From: Chelonoidis abingdonii
Lineage: Eukaryota > Chordata > Testudines > Testudinidae
NCBI RefSeq assembly: GCF_003597395.2
Contig: NC_133773.1
Coordinates: forward strand, 70,724,088-70,788,087
Reading direction: 5' to 3'
Length of the DNA: 64,000 bases
The notes beneath the pieces are model-generated. The model saw only the letters and a list, made by a program, of their open reading frames with translations, had not been told where the DNA came from and searched no databases. Of this stretch, positions 59,733 to 64,000 are shown in pieces (positions within the stretch are counted from its first letter, which is position 1; each line of letters starts with the position of its first letter). The position numbers were made by a program, and so were the translations under genes.

Positions 59733-60525
59733 GAGTGGGAATGTTAGTTGCTTTTCTGGAATGTAGCTCACACATGGTTTGCTATTTTGTTAACAGTGCA
59801 AAAGTGGCAACTCAGCTCTATTGATTGTAACGTCACTACAGTACAAACTTTGCATCAAATGGGGAACTGGCCCCTCAAGTTTAAAATGTATAAAGAAAAA
59901 CAAAAACAAAAAGGAATTCTCAGTGTTGGTTTACTGCACCCTTCATTTTTGCATCTTTATTGTAGCTTTTAATAAGATGCTGTATATTAAAATCAAAGTA
60001 ACATATCAGAATGACATATCAAGACAACTACATTAATGTCTATGTCCTATTTTAAATCAAGCGTTCTTCAGATACTGGGTAACAAACACAAAAAATGGAT
60101 CAGAAAATGTCGATGAAGCTTTATTTTGATGGCACTTATCATAGCATCCAGGCACATATTCAAGGTGGAAGAAATCATTGTCCAATCAAATCCTCCGAAC
60201 TGCAGGGCCATGTGTAAATACAGTGAGAATAATATATACAATTTGGATACAAATAAAACACATAGAAGAATAAAAATGATTTGGAGAAAAAGTTGTAAAA
60301 AGCATTAAAATAAAACATACTGACACAAAAATAAATGTTAAAATTGATTTACTTGAATTAGTTCACATGTAGCTACTATTACAATCATCAACTGATTTTA
60401 CAACAACTTTGATACAGCATTCATTGCAAACTAGTTAAGACAGACAAAATGAAAATTACTAAAAAGACTCAATGTCTGCTTGAAATGGCTACCTTGAAGA
60501 AAAGTGAAATCAAAGCACAACTGCA

Positions 60526-60548
60526 CAGAGAGAGAGAGAGAGAGAGCG
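60526..60548. repeat. (AG)n microsatellite
   Basis: About ten AG units followed by CGCGC. A second AG/A-rich tract is at 61100-61140. Confidence 0.85.
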
Positions 60549-61264
60549 CGCAGAGAATGCAAGCAGGGTGTGAGGAGACATCTGAGCATAATCACATGGT
60601 AGGAACGGCAGAGATGTGAGAATACAGAGCTATGTAGCTGTGAGGCAAACAAGTTTTGCCACTGAAGGGAGAATGCTGAGGAATAGAAAAAAGGAATAAA
60701 GTCATGAGGTAGAGGAAGATGTTGCAAAATGAAACTAGGTTAAGGAAAACAAATGGAAAAATTATCTTCTGTATATGTTTAAGTGATAGTCCAAGCCATA
60801 AAGAAATTGTGATATAAATATTTGGCTTGTATTTAAAATATCTGGGCAAGCAATGCCCACTATAGGTGGAGTTCATTGTGTTTGCAGACACTGTTTTACA
60901 TCATTACTTGTTCTAGGTCAGACAGCACTTTGTGCTTGCCCAAACGTCCCACAGTACTTCTCAGTCCAACACCTTGCCACCCAAAAATACATTTAGAATC
61001 ACACAGGGATTTCAAGCACCTAAATACGAAATTTGGATAATCAAAATCCCTGATGTCTAAACCAGGAGGTGCCTTTTTATAAATAAAAATGTATTGGGTC
61101 AGAGAGAGAGGAAAAAAAAAAAAAAAAGAGAGAGAAAGAGTATGAATAATTATATACCTTAATAGATAGCACACTCTTCTAGGAGACCAGTCCCAGTTTC
61201 AATCAATATTTAAGAATTTCATACAAAGTGGAAAAGCTTCAACAGGAGAGACAGAGACCCACAC

Positions 61265-61425
61265 CAGAATACCCTACATCCCTGTCATCAGGGCATTCAC
61301 ATGGGAGGTTGGAGACTTGATTTCAAGTACCTGCTTTAAAACAGGGTGTGCAGGGTGGAAGAGGATGTTGAATTTGGGTGTCCCACATTCCAGGTGAGTG
61401 CTTTGACTACCCAACTATAGGGTAC
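61265..61425. repeat. Palindromic repeat with GGGAGGTTGGAGAC arms
   Basis: CATCAGGGCATTCACATGGGAGG...TTCAAGTACCTGCTTT on the left faces AATTTGGGTGTCCCACATTCCAGGTGAGTGCTTTGAC on the right. The arms resemble decayed tRNA-like sequence but are inverted copies of each other. Relatives occur at 63830-63925 and 63950-64000. Confidence 0.55.
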
Positions 61426-63233
61426 CAGAGGAGCATAGGACACACAAACATTGACTTGGTTTTTTTTTTGGTTTTTTTTTTGCAAGAAAAGCGCCTAGAC
61501 TAGGTGAGAGCTAATTCCAGAAGATGGCTCAAAGCTGTGAATCCAAACTGGAGATAGAATCCTCAAAGGGAATGTGGCCCTACTAGGCAGAAGAATAACT
61601 AGAGTTAGGAATTGCAACACTGAGCTTAAATTCCTTTTGTGGATTTAGCTCTTAAAATATTAATTCGTGTTCCAGCCACCCACAACTGCCTTTACTTGGG
61701 GATACACTGATGCCACTTCCAAACTGAATCAAGATGTCTTTACTTAGCTTTGAATTAAAAAAAAACCAAACAAAAAACCAACATATCTGGAAAAACAGCA
61801 AAGCCACATGTAAGAAGCTTAAAGAATGAAGTGATGGTAAATGACCATTCTGGAACTTTCATCTCTTATAGATTTTTGGCATCCATGTTTTACCACTTGT
61901 AAGGCCTACTGAAACAACGTATGAAGGTATGTTAATTATAGATGTATTGCACCACAATCTATAATGAAGTTTACACTCTAAACTATGATGGAGATTGTAA
62001 CAAGTCTATAGATAAAGGTGGTTATAGGTCTGTCCTGAAGCAAGCCGAACAACAAAGCATTAAAGAATACAAGAAATTGGTTCAACCCAGCTACAAAAGC
62101 CTCCCAGTTGGATTCCTATTATTGACTATGCATTCCACATAACTGGAAATGATTTGGCATCATTTATTGATTCAGGATAATTTGCAGGTTTAGTGATAAT
62201 GAAGAAGAAATTCGTGCTCCGGCTAGGTTCTGTTGGTGTGTGAGTAATACAATACTCAAAAATGGTGGTTCTTTTAGCAATTGCTACTTACTTATTGAAA
62301 TCCCCAAATGTAGGCATTTAAATCTCAAAATGCAGCTTAAATTGCAGGTATACCAACATATGTCATACTTTAGAAGGAACTATATCACAGGGACCTAGCC
62401 CCTTGCAAATCAAACTTACCCTGTTTTAAACTGACTTTTCTTTCTATTGCAAGTTGAACAACAAGTACAAATTGCTGCTTGTTTTACCATCAAGATGATG
62501 AACAGAAAGGCAAACTTTGATAATCACATTTCTTTATAGAGCAAAGTAGTATTGCACTATTCATCTCCAAACTAAAGATTCTACCCTGAAAAATAACCTT
62601 CAAATAGAACTTATAAGTGGTACCCCAAAATCATCTTTGTGACTTAAGAGTAAAATTTAACTGCAATTTAAGCCAATTAATCCAGCTGTTTTAGAATTTC
62701 CAGAACACACATTATTTGAATGGTTCTGGGGATAACGACTCCCACTCTGAGCTAGGACCAAAAAGGAATGCCTAGTGCAGCTTGAGATTTAAAAAGAAAA
62801 CCTATTTTCTATTTATTAGGCTCTCTTGGAGATCTTGCTACTGGCCTTTAGGTAAAGGAGTCAGATAAAATGATGAGTTATGGAGTCAGAATAAGATTGG
62901 AGTGGGAGGATTAGAAGAACTGGGGAGGGGAGGTGTTTTGGGTTTAAAGGATGGGAGAAATTTTGCGTGAACCAGTTACCTGTTTCCACATTTAAACTAG
63001 AAAAATCTATGAGTGAGTAGCACTAAAAAGTACCTTTTCTTTTTATTGTATTCAGCGCACACATACAGTACAAGATAGGCATTTCTATTGCAAGAACAAC
63101 AAGAAAAACCTACTTCCCAGTGGGTAAGTGATGTCATTGGGACCAGCATGCAAAGTAGCTGGAGCTGGTAACACCTTCTCCTGCCTGGAAGCATTGTTGG
63201 CTAGAGACTATTGTTTCTTTGAGCTTTTGTCTA

Positions 63234-63316
63234 GATTAGGAAAAGACATGAAGATTAAGTTGGGGTTAGCAAACACACATAGCTTAACCTGACCTATCTT
63301 GGTCTTTTTCCTAATC
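63234..63316. repeat. Inverted repeat with 14-15 bp arms
   Basis: GATTAGGAAAAGAC (63234-63247) is matched by GTCTTTTTCCTAATC (63302-63316) with one extra base. The spacer has a further weak inversion (GGTTAGC/GCTTAACC). It may be the core of a MITE; no target duplication recognised. Confidence 0.55.
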
Positions 63317-63829
63317 GAAAAAGAAGCTTGAGAGCAAGAATGGAGGAAGTAAGGGAGCAAAGCAATACAGGAACAAACTTTGAAGTGGAGGGGGTGGGGC
63401 AGAGGGAGTGAGAAGGGAGCCTCTGAGTAGATGGCTGCATATCAAGGAACATGAATGAGACAGAATGAGATAGATCAAGAAAGGGAACTTAGGCTAAGCA
63501 CTGCAACACCTAGTTTTAAGTGCCCTGCCACCCAGCAGAATCTCCAACCCCGAGTTAGGTACTCAGGCTTTCTATACAATGCATGGGGAAACTAAAACAC
63601 CTACAGACGTGATCCACAGAAAGCAGCAAGCTGAGGAAGGAGCTGCCTAAGATAGCTAATAAGAAAAACCCACCTCTCAAAGAGAAGTAGGCACCAAACT
63701 CTGGCCTATCTTCACTTGAGACTCTTAGCCATGGAGTGTCTCCTGGAGGTAGGTGCCCATACCAGGTCAGGTATTTTTCCCCAAGTATGTCATTGTGATG
63801 TTGGTGGTCATATTCTGAGTATTCTCAGG

Positions 63830-64000
63830 TTAGAGATCTGGGTTCAAAAACCTTACTCTGCCTGATTCAAGGCAGGCTGAACCCAGGTCTTCCACTTCAC
63901 AGGTAAGTGCCCTAGACAGGGCCCTATCCCAAAATATCTTACAGTTCAGCAGTTGGAAACCTGGTTTCTACTCTGAATCAGACAAAGTGGGGATTTGAAC
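63830..64000. repeat. Palindromic repeat copies cut by the window end
   Basis: GATCTGGGTTCAAAAACCTTACTCTGCC faces GGCAGGCTGAACCCAGGTCTTCCACTTCACAGGTAAGTGCCCTAGAC. After a short interval a second similar palindrome begins (GTTGGAAACCTGGTTTCTACTCTGAATC...GGGGATTTGAAC) and runs off the window. Same family as 61265-61425. Confidence 0.55.

Larger units (their letters stand above)
56683..64000 (-). other. SPOCK3: Inferred SPOCK3 intron upstream of the exon (partial)
   Basis: The exon at 56568-56682 is transcribed right to left, so the sequence to its right must be intron unless another exon is present. I looked for the preceding testican-3 segment, which should end ...PGKPFDQ plus one base of Ala before a GT donor, and did not see it. 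The stretch holds a 2.3-kb inverted-repeat transposon with a nested CR1, (AG)n tracts, two or three palindromic repeats near 61.3 and 63.8-64 kb and a hairpin at 63.2-63.3 kb. Nothing else coding was recognised. Confidence 0.7.

Noticed and set aside
61265..61425. Possible tRNA gene (GGTTCAA-like motif)
   Set aside because: The tRNA-like arms are inverted copies of each other, and there is no cloverleaf with acceptor stem and anticodon arm.

Overview
The window looks like vertebrate, most likely turtle (Testudines), intronic DNA. It is AT-rich and has no long host ORF. It is densely seeded with the amniote repeat set typical of turtle assemblies: 5'-truncated CR1 LINEs ending in ATTCTATG-like 3' tails or in the GACCCAGTATGGCC end, a tRNA-derived SINE, hAT, Tigger-like and Harbinger-like non-autonomous DNA transposons, an RTE-clade LINE, solo LTRs and a DIRS-like gag remnant. 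A crocodilian cannot be fully excluded by eye, but the element families fit turtles best.

Only one host coding exon was found: a 115-bp exon on the minus strand at 56568-56682. It has a good acceptor and a GT donor, and encodes the ALDPATDPCLKMKC...HRRLTH segment of testican-3 (SPOCK3), where the follistatin-like region begins. SPOCK3 genes are very large and mostly intron, so I infer that nearly all of the remaining window is two SPOCK3 introns: about 7.3 kb of the upstream intron at 56683-64000 and more than 56 kb of the downstream intron at 1-56567. No other SPOCK3 exon was recognised.

Layout by region. 1-4.6 kb: simple AT/CA repeats, two Harbinger-like MITEs (the second split by a minus-strand solo LTR), a SINE piece and a clean Tigger-like MITE at 4199-4527. 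6.1-8.5 kb: a CR1 split first by a 679-bp solo LTR and again by a 220-bp MITE. 11.3 kb: a CpG-rich Harbinger-like MITE with an internal hairpin. 13-16.1 kb: a TTTAAATC-rich DNA element, a DIRS-like gag remnant, a CR1 tail and a partial LTR. 20-26.6 kb: a CR1-like endonuclease remnant, two decayed CR1s, a plus-strand LTR of the same family as the 16-kb one, and a 99-bp hAT MITE inside the second CR1. 32-34.3 kb: a CR1 and a 630-bp solo LTR. 35.8-42.4 kb: a 302-bp hAT MITE, the youngest-looking CR1 (290-codon open frame) and a 1.6-kb GC-rich hAT-like element with an expanded minisatellite. 42.7-49.8 kb: an RTE LINE, a 1.9-kb CR1, a SINE split by an LTR, and a CR1 on the opposite strand. 54 kb: a minus-strand SINE. 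56.6 kb: the SPOCK3 exon. 57.5-59.7 kb: a 2.3-kb inverted-repeat transposon with a CR1 nested inside. 61-64 kb: palindromic repeats.

The ORFs in the window belong to retroelement RT or gag remnants or are chance frames. No CRISPR array, operon or prokaryotic system is present. What is most informative is the exon that identifies the locus and the stratigraphy of nested insertions, several of which have readable target-site duplications.
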